The notes under the pieces: model-generated
The model's database searches: none
Seen by the model: only the letters and a program-made list of their open reading frames with translations
Told to the model about the DNA's origin: nothing
Source: Luzula sylvatica
Lineage: Eukaryota > Streptophyta > Magnoliopsida > Poales > Juncaceae
DNA length: 64,000 bases
Assembly: GCA_946800325.1 (NCBI GenBank)
Contig: OX326961.1
Coordinates: 52,778,793 to 52,842,792 of the forward strand
Direction of reading: 5' to 3'
Position numbers and translations under genes: made by a program
Shown here: positions 23,375 to 32,513 of the stretch, in pieces
Position numbering within the stretch: position 1 is the stretch's first letter
Layout: each line of letters begins with the position of its first letter

Positions 23375-23925
23375 CGACGAGTCCGTTCGAACGCACTTCT
23401 CAAGTTCGTTGGAACGCATTCATGTCTGAGAAGAGGCGCTATTTTGGGTTTTTAAGTTGCATCTAGGAAGTTGTTACGTCCGTTCGAACGGACTCCTATG
23501 TGAGTTCGAACGTACACACAACTGAGAAGAGGCGCCAGAATATGAAACGGCGCGAGTGTAAGGGTTTGAAGTAGGTTCGCTGAATGAGGCATGTGCGTTC
23601 GAACGCATTAGTTTGTTCGTTCGAACGCACTGAACACTGTTGATACTAAGAGTCGGTGCCAAAGTATGATCCGGCGCCATAATCCTATAATTCATTTTTC
23701 CGTTCGGAACGCATTCAGTTGTACGTTCGAACGCACTTAATCCTGGTAAGAAAATTAGATGGCGCCACAGTTTAGCTGACTTTGGGTCTCATAGTTCAGT
23801 CATCCGTTGGGAACGCATTTTAATCCGTTCGACCGGACTTGAGACTGCTAAGAGTGTATTTGGTGACTTCCTTTGTCCGTTCCTAACGCACATATCTTTC
23901 GTTCGAACGGACTGGTTCCTGAAGT
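23375..23925 (-). repeat. Degenerate tandem array of paired palindromes upstream of the accessory ORF
   Basis: About six units each hold two palindromes about 10 bp apart, for example CCGTTCGAACGCAC then GTTCGTTGGAACGCA. They start near 23380, 23477, 23592, 23699, 23812 and 23874. Several spacers share AAGAGGCGCCA-like sequence, so the units look like diverged tandem copies of about 100 bp. The array lies 200-750 bp upstream of the accessory start codon. Its likeness to the LTR arrays suggests a duplicated control region. Confidence 0.7.
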
Positions 23926-24122
23926 GTGATCACTGGACTGATATCGTTATTTATTTATCGAGACAAGTGTTCTAATGTACTCCTCTATTAACACATGTGA
24001 TGTATCTACATAATACTCGACTAGTTTGGCTAGAATTCAATTTAGCCCATTTCCTATACTCCCCTTACATATTTGGTTTTCAGGTGAGGGATACTAAGGA
24101 GTATAGTGTTTCAAATTTAGGC

Positions 24123-26477
24123 TTAAGCCCTAGGCGGTCCTATACCAAACGACGTAGAGGGACCCATCGAGTGACGATCTTTACGCATCCATATTGAGTT
24201 TGACGTTAATTTTGGATTGCGAAGGTCACAACTTGTTGAGACATGACCCGTTTTGCAACAATAGTTACAAAATGCTACGGTGGGCTTATTTGTGGGTGTG
24301 GTGCTTTTCACAAAATAGTCCGAGAGTTGATTCGGATTACTTCTCTTAGGATTTATCGATTTTGGCATTTGATAAAGGTTATTTGATTTCAATTTAGTTT
24401 GCTTAAAATTATTTTGTTTAAATTGTTTATGTGTGTTGGTGAAATGTTTGGGAGACCCTTGTTGATATGACGCTTCGGTGTAGTTTGTCACTTCATAGAA
24501 ATATCCATTTGGTCCCCTTTTGAACAAGCAATCGGTTCTTCCCAAATTAGTATGTCTAGATTGTGAAGTTTGTGTGTAATGATTTTTCTTATAATTATTA
24601 TTGACACGCTTAGGTTGTTCATTTTTAGCATATTTACCTTTGTTGTAGTCATGGTACATGAAAGCATTTCCATGACTACTTAATTTATTGTTTTCCCATT
24701 TAGATTTTTGATTTTGAGATATTGAAAAATCGGGTTTATTACCGTTATTTTTCTTATATCCTAAACCGGATTTGTCATTTGGCTTTTGTCCTATCAATGA
24801 CAATCTTAAAACATCATCCAATGAAGGAGGACTCAATGCAATATTTGCACAAGCCTTCTTCAGTGATTCATTTTCAACTTTAAGAGTTTGAATTTCGACT
24901 TTTAGATGAGAAATCTCACCTTTTAGGGTTTGACACTCACACTTTGAAAAACCTTTAAATTCATTTATTTGAGTTTTATATGCCAAAATGGATAGCTCAA
25001 GAGAAGCTACCTTATCCTTGAGAGCTTGTGTTGAGCTCTCAAGTTTACCCTCATTTAGTTGAGAGTTCCCTTCATCTCTAAGAAACTCGTCACACGAGTC
25101 GAGTTCTAGTTTGAATGCGGGAGAAAATTTAGACTTATGTATTGATTCTATGTCATGCCGAGAGTATGTACGTACCTCATGACATTGGTCATGTGTTGAG
25201 CAGGTATTAGGAGTGGATGGTTCCGAGTCCACATCCATGGGCGTGTGATATGTAGTAGTTAGACCTCGTTCAATACGAATAGATTTGATGGCCGCTTCCA
25301 CTGCGCTCATTAGTGGAGGATCGATCCTTACCATGAGTGCACGGTTTGAGGTGTGTCGACTTGACGGACCCTCCGGGTCGGATGATGAGCTTGACCCGTC
25401 CGTTTCTCCCCATCTACAATCGATGTTAGCTTTATATGCCTTTTTCTTATTGATTTCTTTACCTTTGTAGTTTTGACGATTTTCTCGCCCCTTGTCCTCG
25501 TATCTTCTTTCGTATCGGGGCTCTCGCCTTTCCCGATCCTTGTTGTCCTCATCCTTTTTGATCCACCTCGAATTTTCGGGATGGAGGGTCCAACATGACT
25601 CCATCATGTGTCCAATTTTCTTGCACCAAAAGCAATGGAGCTTTAGCCCCTTTTGTTTCCGATTCTCGTTGAATCGCTTCTCGTCCCTTTGCCACTCTAA
25701 GAGTCGCAACGTGAGATCATCCATTTCATTGTCGTCATTGCTTGCATTCACGGCGGGCAAAGCTACGGTTTTGGAGTGAGGAGAGGGTATGTAGATTCCT
25801 TGTTCTTCATTGAGTTGCTTGAGTCGAATCTCGAAGTTTCGGAATTGACTTACCAATTCTTCAGGCGTGAGGTCTTGTGAAGCTACCGCTGTACCTAAAG
25901 CTACACGTAAAGATTCCCAACTACGGGGCATAGATTGAAGTAATCTAGCAATAATTCTATCATCAGTAAGAGGTGCATTTTGGGTGGCATAGCGAGTTTT
26001 TAGTACATTGATTTTTGCCCAGATCTTATCAACGGACTCTCCCTCAATCATTCGGAGATTGTTGAATTCTTGTTCAAGTCCGATGATATTAGTTCTTCTC
26101 ATTTGAGATGTGCCCTCGTATCTCTCATTGAGCATACGCCACATTTCATATGAGTTATCACAATGATCAACTAGCGATCCGATAGAACTAATTACATTGT
26201 TTAGTATTAAGTTTTGAGCGTAAATGTCATTAGTTCTATCTTCCCTAGTTTGAGAAGGGTAGGTTACATTTCCGTCCTTGTCAACCTCTTGGGCCAAGAC
26301 AAAGCCTCGTAACACTACCTTGTCAAGTCCTTGGAGAGCGAATGCATTTAGCATGCATTTCTTCCAAGAACTCCAATTGGTTCCATCTAATTCACGTGAG
26401 TTTGATATATTTGATTTGGGTACAGTATTTATCGGATTTATCGATGAGTTTTGTACAATAGGATTGATTTCGGTCAT
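24123..26477 (-). CDS. Gag polyprotein of element H, intact, two zinc knuckles
   Basis: The protein has 784 residues from the ATG at 26477, about 55 nt inside the PBS. Features in order are SRELDGTNWSSWKKCMLNAF (N-terminal Gag motif), a UBN2-like helical region to about residue 220, and zinc knuckle 1 CFWCKKIGHMMESC (about 281-294). A charged, Arg/Glu-rich stretch follows, then a coiled coil (about 470-545, KDKVASLELSILAYKTQINE...), an Asn/Lys/Gln-rich tail, and zinc knuckle 2 CNYCCKTGHVSTSC (near 740). Gag of this size, with a coiled coil and a second knuckle, is typical of Sireviruses. The frame is uninterrupted, unlike elements A and D. The product should form particles and bind RNA; lacking pol, it would depend on other elements for enzymes. 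Confidence 0.92.
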   Translation of the reverse strand: MTEINPIVQNSSINPINTVPKSNISNSRELDGTNWSSWKKCMLNAFALQGLDKVVLRGFVLAQEVDKDGNVTYPSQTREDRTNDIYAQNLILNNVISSIGSLVDHCDNSYEMWRMLNERYEGTSQMRRTNIIGLEQEFNNLRMIEGESVDKIWAKINVLKTRYATQNAPLTDDRIIARLLQSMPRSWESLRVALGTAVASQDLTPEELVSQFRNFEIRLKQLNEEQGIYIPSPHSKTVALPAVNASNDDNEMDDLTLRLLEWQRDEKRFNENRKQKGLKLHCFWCKKIGHMMESCWTLHPENSRWIKKDEDNKDRERREPRYERRYEDKGRENRQNYKGKEINKKKAYKANIDCRWGETDGSSSSSDPEGPSSRHTSNRALMVRIDPPLMSAVEAAIKSIRIERGLTTTYHTPMDVDSEPSTPNTCSTHDQCHEVRTYSRHDIESIHKSKFSPAFKLELDSCDEFLRDEGNSQLNEGKLESSTQALKDKVASLELSILAYKTQINEFKGFSKCECQTLKGEISHLKVEIQTLKVENESLKKACANIALSPPSLDDVLRLSLIGQKPNDKSGLGYKKNNGNKPDFSISQNQKSKWENNKLSSHGNAFMYHDYNKGKYAKNEQPKRVNNNYKKNHYTQTSQSRHTNLGRTDCLFKRGPNGYFYEVTNYTEASYQQGSPKHFTNTHKQFKQNNFKQTKLKSNNLYQMPKSINPKRSNPNQLSDYFVKSTTPTNKPTVAFCNYCCKTGHVSTSCDLRNPKLTSNSIWMRKDRHSMGPSTSFGIGPPRA

Positions 26478-26530
26478 TTGATCGTTAAGTACAAGTTATC
26501 CCTAATATTCAAAGAGATGGTTAGTACCTT

Positions 26531-26542
26531 GCTCTGATACCA
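26531..26542 (-). other. Primer binding site of element H
   Basis: On the minus strand this reads TGGTATCAGAGC, two bases from the LTR, matching the initiator Met-tRNA. Confidence 0.92.
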
Positions 26543-26544
26543 AT

Positions 26545-27953
26545 TGTTGGTTAATTCTAACCTAGAGGGGGGTAAATTTGGCAATCTAACTTATACTTAG
26601 TTTAGATTTAAACCTAATTTATGGTGCGGAATAAATAATAATTTAGATGATAAAGATGATACCGTACAAACACTTTGACACAAGATGTTTGTTTACGAAG
26701 TTCGGTAGGTGGTTGCTTTGTAGCTTTAACTCACCCTTTACTCGCTTAATTGACCGACTCAATTATTTGCGAGTACCTACGTCTCCGGGAATGCCTTGTG
26801 CCTCTTTTTGGCTTTCGATTGAATTCCAACTCAACTCGATTACAAGGATTTGCCTAGATCGATTTACACGCTTCTATCGATCTATAGCTTAGGCTCTTTA
26901 CACTTTGTTGCACTAGCCTATTACACTTTTTCACTAATCGAGCTACAACGTGATCGGTCACGTGAGTGGGATACGATTAGTGGAGAATATCGAAAGTAGA
27001 TCAATGATCTAAAGAGGTTTCTCAAGCTATCAATGGATATAGATAATCACAGCTTAGGGTTTCTCTCTTTTTAGGTTTGAATGTTTGAAAAATGAAGAGT
27101 TGGGAGAGAGAGACCCATGAAGGATTCTATTTATACTCTCTATAGAAATCCTTCAGAAAACTTGCAGTGCGTTCGAACGCATTACAGTTCGTTCAGAACG
27201 CACTTGAAGTTTGCACTAGCCGTTTCAAAATAACGTGCAAGTACATCTTGGGTCCGTTCGAACGTACAATGTCCGTTCGTAACGAACTCAATTATACATA
27301 GCATTTTGCGTTCACAGGAACAAGAGTCCGTTCAACGCACTTAAAAGTGGGTGAACGGATTCCAGGTTGTCCGTTCGAACGCACATGGATGTTAGTTCGA
27401 ACGCACACATTCCTGTGACATTTTCCGTTCACAGGAAGGATTGTCCGTTCAACGCACTCAGAAGGTGTTTGAACGGATTCTAATTATCCGTTCGAACGGA
27501 CATGATTCTTCGTTCGAACGCACACATCCCTGTGACACGTTTGATTCTAATCAAGCTTTTAAAGTTTTGATATTTAGCAAGTCCGTTCTGAACGGACATT
27601 GAGTTCGTTCAGAACGCACTTCCTGCTTGACTGAACTCTTTGTTATTTTGAACATGATTTTACTTGAGTTCTACTAGGTTTGTACCTATGGTTTATTTGT
27701 GGCGTATCCCACTCACGGAAGGCTTCAACATCTTGAGTCTTGATGTATTCCAATGGCCTTCCATGTTTTCTTCTTTTCTTGTTTATCTTGAGACTTCATG
27801 TCTTGATTCTTGATGTAATCCAATGAAGTCCTCCTTCACAAGTCCTCCTTCATCTTCGTATCGTACCTATGTTATCCTGCACTTTTCTGGATGTAAACAT
27901 TAGTAATGACAGTGTTTTGAAATAATCAAACTATCAGGAAATTTGAACCAACA
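26545..27953 (-). mobile_element. 5' LTR of element H (1409 bp)
   Basis: It has TG/CA ends, a PBS at its inner edge and target duplication ACCGT outside. It carries the same paired palindromes as the 3' LTR (27165-27620), placed upstream of the TATA box in the sense of transcription. Confidence 0.93.
27127..27135 (-). promoter_or_regulatory. TATA box in the 5' LTR of element H
   Basis: On the minus strand this reads TATAAATAG, just downstream of the palindrome cluster and about 580 bp before the inner LTR edge. The same box follows the palindromes in the related LTRs (such as near 20423 and 45120), so this is the likely retrotransposon core promoter. Confidence 0.65.
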
Positions 27954-28387
27954 ACCGTGACTCTTTTGATCGGGAAAGAGTATATCTGATCAAAAAGAAA
28001 AGAGGGTGACATTAAGTCTTAGGCTTCACCGTGACTCTTTTGATCGGAAGATATCGCGAACAAGAGGACTAGTAACACTTATCTGAGCTAGGTATGAAGA
28101 TGTACTACATCTTCATAAAGGTGTTCTCCACCTTTTTCGTTATAATTCTGGGTAGGTATTAACGGCAGTCTAGTGCTCGCAATACCTTGTGGATTGCTTC
28201 TATATTCACTGTCAGTCTTAGACGAACCTACACGGTCACACCAAGATTTCGTAACATATCGGATTCTCAAGATAATGCTCACCAATACGTTTGTTGGACA
28301 AACAAAATGGAATCACGTGAGATTAGATCTCACGACATATGTTGGACATATGGCCAAGTTGATTAAGTCTTAATCCAAGAGGGAGTT
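27954..28387 (+). other. Post-pol non-coding region of element B, second part, with PPT
   Basis: The sequence resumes at the duplicated ACCGT and matches the corresponding part of element C (36304-36680, opposite strand). It ends with AAGAGGGAGTT (28377-28387), a polypurine tract directly before the 3' LTR. No ORF is present. Confidence 0.8.
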
Positions 28388-29040
28388 TGAAAGAAATATG
28401 GCTTAAGAATTAACTTGGAAGAATTTATATAAATAGCAAATTCTGCAGTCAGAATCAGGTTCGTTCGAACGAACTATATGAGTGCGTTTGAACGGACTTA
28501 TTCGTGACAGTCAGATTTGGGTTAGTTCGAACGAACTAATTAAGTGCGTTCGAACTAACTGGGTTCGTTCGAACGAACTGGGTTCGTTCGAACGAACCAT
28601 TTAGGTGCGTTCGAACGGACTTAATTCCTATATATATAGAATTCTGATTTCGTTTAACCTAAGCTAATTTTCGAGTTTAGGGTTTTTGAGCCGCCGTTTC
28701 TCTCTCCTTATTCCACAGAGTTTTAGATTAGATCTAGAGGGATTGAGAGGGAGATTTGAGCAAATATCTTGAGAGAATCGATCGTGACGGAGACTAGAAC
28801 GACGTTGGCGATTCCGATCGGACGAAATCAAGGTGGACACGAGTAGAGGGATTGCATGAGCATTCCTTGGAGAAGGTTCACTGATTTGGAGAAGAAGGCA
28901 TCACGTACTAACTTGTACGAGGTAATTCTCCGAAACTCTTCCTTTTTCGTTGGTTTTCGGGCGTGATCCCGGTAGAATTAGGTTACGCATGCGAGGATAA
29001 TTCCGCTGCACACTTTGATAAACGTGTGCGTAACCCTACA
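28388..29040 (+). mobile_element. 3' LTR of element B (653 bp)
   Basis: The 653 bp exceed the 5' LTR by 38 bp. There is one extra palindrome unit (CTGGGTTCGTTCGAACGAA, about 28560-28580) and an extra GGTTCACTGATTTGGAGA segment near 28877. The ends and target duplication are intact. Confidence 0.93.
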
Positions 29041-29334
29041 ATTTTCGCTCTATCTACTTCAATTCCTCGAGAGGTGATAACGTGGCCGAGCACTACTCCT
29101 TGTTGGACCATAAAATGGCATTTCTCCCAATTTAGCACTATATTAGTTTCTTTGCACCTGCGAAGTACTTTGGAAAGGTTAGCTAAACAAGAATTGAAAT
29201 CATTACCGTACACGGAGAAATCGTCCATGAAGACTTCCATGAATCTTCGATGTAGTCGCTGAAAATGGCCATCATCGCACGTTAGAACGTGGCTGGGGCA
29301 TTGCACAAACCGAAAGGCATTCAGCGATAAGCGT
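29041..29334 (-). pseudogene. Gypsy reverse transcriptase fragment, 5' continuation of 11673-13118
   Basis: The minus strand reads MPFGLCNAPATF, then after frameshifts EVFMDDFSVYGNDF (the RT catalytic YxDD-type motif as FMDD) and VLGHVITSRGIEVDRAKI. This joins in frame and in sense to IEKLPLPRDVKG at 13118 once element B and one ATTTT copy are removed. A copia LTR fragment starts at 29335 and cuts off the rest. Confidence 0.88.
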
Positions 29335-29628
29335 GTTGGGAATTCATCCCGACCCTGGACCCGCGCAACAGATATGTCGGCCCGGTCCGGTTCCCCTAAT
29401 CCAAGATCACACCATGACTTCGAAGGGTACGATGCAAATAAGAAGATTAGATTCATACCCATGCAAAATTGATTGCACACGAAGGGTTGATTACTAGTTT
29501 TCTTTCTCCTGTCACGTTGGTGACAATCCGCGCATCCCACACCACGCGTCTTTCACCACTCGTTGACCGTCCTCTCTCTCCTTCGGATTGATCACTATCG
29601 AAGAGCCTCAAGTGTCGCTCCTCTACTT
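29335..29628 (-). mobile_element. LTR fragment (F), 3' part, minus orientation
   Basis: The fragment begins TGTTGGGAATTCATCCCG. Its reverse complement aligns with the last 290 bp of the LTR at 29698-30707 (shared GAGGAGCGACA, GGGATGC, CACCAACGTGACA and CTTCGAAGTCATGG-like phrases). The upstream LTR half is missing. It abuts the gypsy RT at 29334. About 70 bp of unassigned sequence separates it from the next LTR. Confidence 0.75.
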
Positions 29629-29697
29629 GTATGTTCATTTTTCTAGGCCGTGATGAGGTCACACGCCTTGTAATTCCTTGAAACGCTCCCAAGCTAC

Positions 29698-30707
29698 TGA
29701 AAGAAATACAGTTTCGGATCAACCGTAAAAGTGTACAAAGGATAAACGAACGTACGCGTTTGTAGGCATAAGAAACAGTTTTAGTAAAACTGGAATAACT
29801 TTCAGTGGGAAACTCCAATTTGAATGGTTCAAATTGGCTTAGATAAATAATGAGATTATCTAGAAGTTTTCTGTAGAAAAATATTTTATTTGAACGAAGT
29901 ACCTGTGTCGTTTTAATGGAATACCGAAAGAGTACGATAGTTTGACATACAGTTAGTAAAACTGTCGTAACTTTCGCATCCAAACTCCAATTGGGCCAGA
30001 GAAAATTGGGTAAGAAATATAATAAGATTATTTACAACTTTCGTGAAGGTTTTAATTTGGTTGGAATGATTTAATATTTTCGTTTCAATAGAATACTGAA
30101 AGGGTGTGTGCAGTTTTCTGTTTGAAGAGGTGTATAGTAGATATACATACATTTTGGCCCATCCTATCCTATGTTGTATAAATAGGATGTTTCTCTCTCT
30201 CTCTCTATACAGTCTATTCAGTCCAATTCATTCTATCCAGAGAATTAATCCATAAATAGAGAGTCATCTTTCAGAGAGTGAAAGGATGCGAAAAGAGAGA
30301 AACGAGAAAAACAATTTTTCTCGGTTTAGAGAATCAATACGACCAAGCAAGTTTGCCGGTGCTTCGTCTAGGCAGTTGCACCCGTGACCGAGGTCTTATG
30401 ACTCACAGTGGATACGAGTAGAGGAGCGACATATGTGGCTCTCAGTTGTGATCAAACCGGAGGCATTTATGGAGTCCAAACGGTGGGAGATGTGTGGTAT
30501 GGGATGCACGGGCTAGTCACCAACGTGACACCGGAGAAGAGAAAGAAAGAAGCGATCAACCCTTCGTGCTTGATCAATTTCACGTCGGTAATCGTCTATC
30601 CTTCTTTGCATCGTACCCTCGAAGTCATGGCGTGATCTTGGATTTTGGGAACCGGACCGAGCCTTCATATCCGCTGCGCGGGCCCCGGGACTGGTGAATT
30701 CCCTACA
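29698..30707 (+). mobile_element. 5' LTR of copia element E (1010 bp)
   Basis: It runs from TGAAAGAAATACAG to TTCCCTACA and is followed at 30709 by a PBS. The first 13 bases are close to the B/C LTR start, so E is a related lineage. The LTR has a TATA box (30177-30185) and lacks the GTTCGAACGAAC palindromes. Confidence 0.85.
30177..30185 (+). promoter_or_regulatory. TATA box in the LTR of element E
   Basis: TATAAATAG is followed by a CT-rich tract (TTTCTCTCTCTCTCTCTA) typical of plant transcription start regions. Confidence 0.6.
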
Positions 30708-30708
30708 G

Positions 30709-30870
30709 TGGTATTAGAGCAAACGCCATCAATTCGAGGATCGAACCATAGTCGTATATTCAATATACGCACGGGTTATCAAAGTTCGTACCCGTTTGCA
30801 TGATGCTAGATATTTAGAACGTCAATTTTGTTAAAATCACTAGTGGAATTCATTAGAGATCAATCAAAAG
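30709..30870 (+). other. Primer binding site and leader stub of element E
   Basis: TGGTATTAGAGC (30709-30720) is the initiator Met-tRNA PBS with one C-to-T change. About 150 bp of leader follow before element D sequence begins abruptly at 30871 without a target duplication. Confidence 0.8.
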
Positions 30871-32109
30871 TTTTAAGTGAGCAATCTCTCCTTTTAAAAC
30901 TTGACATTCACATTTTGAAAAACCTTTAAATTCATGTATTTGAGATTTAAACGCCAAAATAGATAGTTCGAGAGAAGCTATCTTATCCTTGAGAGCTTGG
31001 GTTGAGCTCTCAAATTTACCCCTATCTCGTTGAGAGTTCCCATCGTCCCTCAAGAACTCGTCACACGACTCAATTTCTAATTTTAACGAGGGTGTCGCAC
31101 TAGCCTAGATCGATTTACACTAATCGTCATTGAGAGTTCCAACTCACTCGATTACAAGGTGTCGCCTAGATCGATTTACACGCTTTCTATCGATCTATAG
31201 CTTAGGCTCTTTACAATTTGTTGCACTAGCCTATTACAAATTTTCACTAATCGAGCTACAACGTGATCGGTCACGTGAGTGGGATACGATTAGTGTGTTG
31301 TTATCGAAAGTAGATCAATGATCTAAAGAGGGTTTCTCAAGCTATCAATGGATATAGATAATCACAGCTTTAGGGTTTCTCTCTTTTGTATTTTGATGTG
31401 TGAAAAATGAAGAGTTGAGAGAGAGAAGTCCTAGAAGGATTCTATTTATACTCTCTATAGAAATCCTTCAGAAAATTGCCAGTGCGTTCGAACGCACAAT
31501 GTTCGTTCTGAACGCACATGCAGTTTGTACTAGCCGTTTCAAAATAACGTGCAAGTATATTTGTGGGTCCGTTCGAACGGACAAAGTCCGTTTATAACGG
31601 ACTCAATTATACATAGCATTTTGTGTTCACAGAAAGGATTGTCCGTTCAACGCACTTGATTGGTGGGTGAACGGATTCTAAATGTCCGTTCGAACGGACA
31701 TGTTTGTTCGTTCGAACGCACACAATCCTGTGACATTTTGGTTCTTATCAAGAGATGATATTTTGATATGTGGCAAGTTCGTTCCGAACGGACTTTGAGT
31801 TCGTTCAGAACGCACTTCATGTTTGATTGAACCCTTTGTTATTTTGAACATGATTTTACTTGAGATCTACTAGGTTTCTACCTATGGTTTATTTGTGGCG
31901 AATCCCACTCACGGAAGGCTTCGACATCTTGATTCTTGATATGCTTCAATGGCCTACCTTCTAGTCTTCTCTTGTTGTGCTTCTTGTGACTTCGAAGCTC
32001 TTTATCATCTTCTAACCGTACCTGTGTCATCCTACACATTTTCTCGATGTAAACGTTAGTAATGACAGTGTTTTGAAATAATCAAACCATTTGGAAATTT
32101 GAACCAACA
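30871..32109 (-). mobile_element. 3' terminal repeat of element D: LTR with deleted U5 fused to a gag fragment
   Basis: 32109 to about 31090 is Sirevirus-like LTR missing its last roughly 270 bp. 31080-30871 is gag coiled-coil coding sequence (readable as KDKIASLELSILAFKSQIHE on minus). A filler of about 45 bp around 31089-31135 repeats CCTAGATCGATTTACAC from the LTR. The segment matches 44547-45785 without length change, with about seven substitutions seen, mostly C/T. Confidence 0.88.
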
Positions 32110-32275
32110 AACTCCCCCTTTTGATTAATTTCAAAACACCGTCGAATTGGAGAGTTTCGACCTTTCATCGAGAACTTTCCGTTTGATCGTTTTCTCCCCC
32201 TTTTTGAAAGTGATCAAAAGGGTCAATGAGACTCCCGAAAGGGAAGGCTCCCCCTAAATATGAGCTCCCCCTCAA
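32110..32275 (-). other. Multiplexed polypurine tracts of element D
   Basis: There are four GGGGGAG tracts on the minus strand (at the LTR edge, and near 32195, 32250 and 32268), laid out as in element H. The rest, to 32513, is 3' untranslated sequence with two further palindromes (about 32340-32380). Confidence 0.78.
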
Positions 32276-32513
32276 TAAATGAATTTTATGAATGTATGGG
32301 GAAAAGAAAAAAAATCACATATTATTGAGAAGATGTGAGTGCGTTCCGAACGAACAAATTAGTTCGTTCGAACGCACTTGATTCTGTGATGAGACCAATA
32401 ACTGGTCTGAAAGAGATTTTTCTAGAATCAAATGAATTTAGTTTTTATATTGACAATCATGTTATCATGCGTATGATGGTATGATATCGAAATCTATCAG
32501 TTATGTACGAATT

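Larger units (their letters stand above)
19839..27953 (-). mobile_element. Element H: young pol-less Sirevirus-like retrotransposon carrying an accessory ORF
   Basis: The element is 8115 bp long. It is bounded by two LTRs of identical length (1409 bp) with very few differences by eye, and by perfect duplications ACCGT (19834-19838 and 27954-27958). In the direction of transcription (minus) the order is LTR, PBS, a 784-codon gag, a spacer with a palindrome array, a 428-codon accessory ORF, a multi-PPT region and LTR. No protease, integrase, RT or RNase H motif is present. Two zinc knuckles and coiled coils in Gag, together with repeated GGGGGAG tracts before the 3' LTR, are hallmarks reported for Sireviruses. 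The near-identical LTRs indicate recent insertion, so mobilisation in trans is the simplest reading. Confidence 0.93.
13119..29040 (+). mobile_element. Copia element B, nested in gypsy RT and itself split by element H
   Basis: LTRs at 13119-13733 and 28388-29040 begin TGAAAGAAATATGG and end CCCTACA. The insertion is flanked by perfect 5-bp duplications ATTTT (13114-13118 and 29041-29045), and the gypsy reading frame resumes across it. The internal order is PBS, a 1.4-kb leader, a decayed gag-pol (15131-19075), a 1.2-kb non-coding tail interrupted by H, and a PPT at about 28377-28387. It is the same family as the less damaged element C (35676-43682) on the other strand. Confidence 0.95.

Noticed and set aside
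23375..23925. Regularly spaced palindromic repeats suggestive of a CRISPR array
   Set aside because: Units are degenerate, spacers are related to each other, and the array sits inside a plant LTR retrotransposon with no cas genes.
24123..26477. Gag of H as a host zinc-finger protein
   Set aside because: It lies between LTR/PBS and PPT in the right orientation and has typical copia Gag order.
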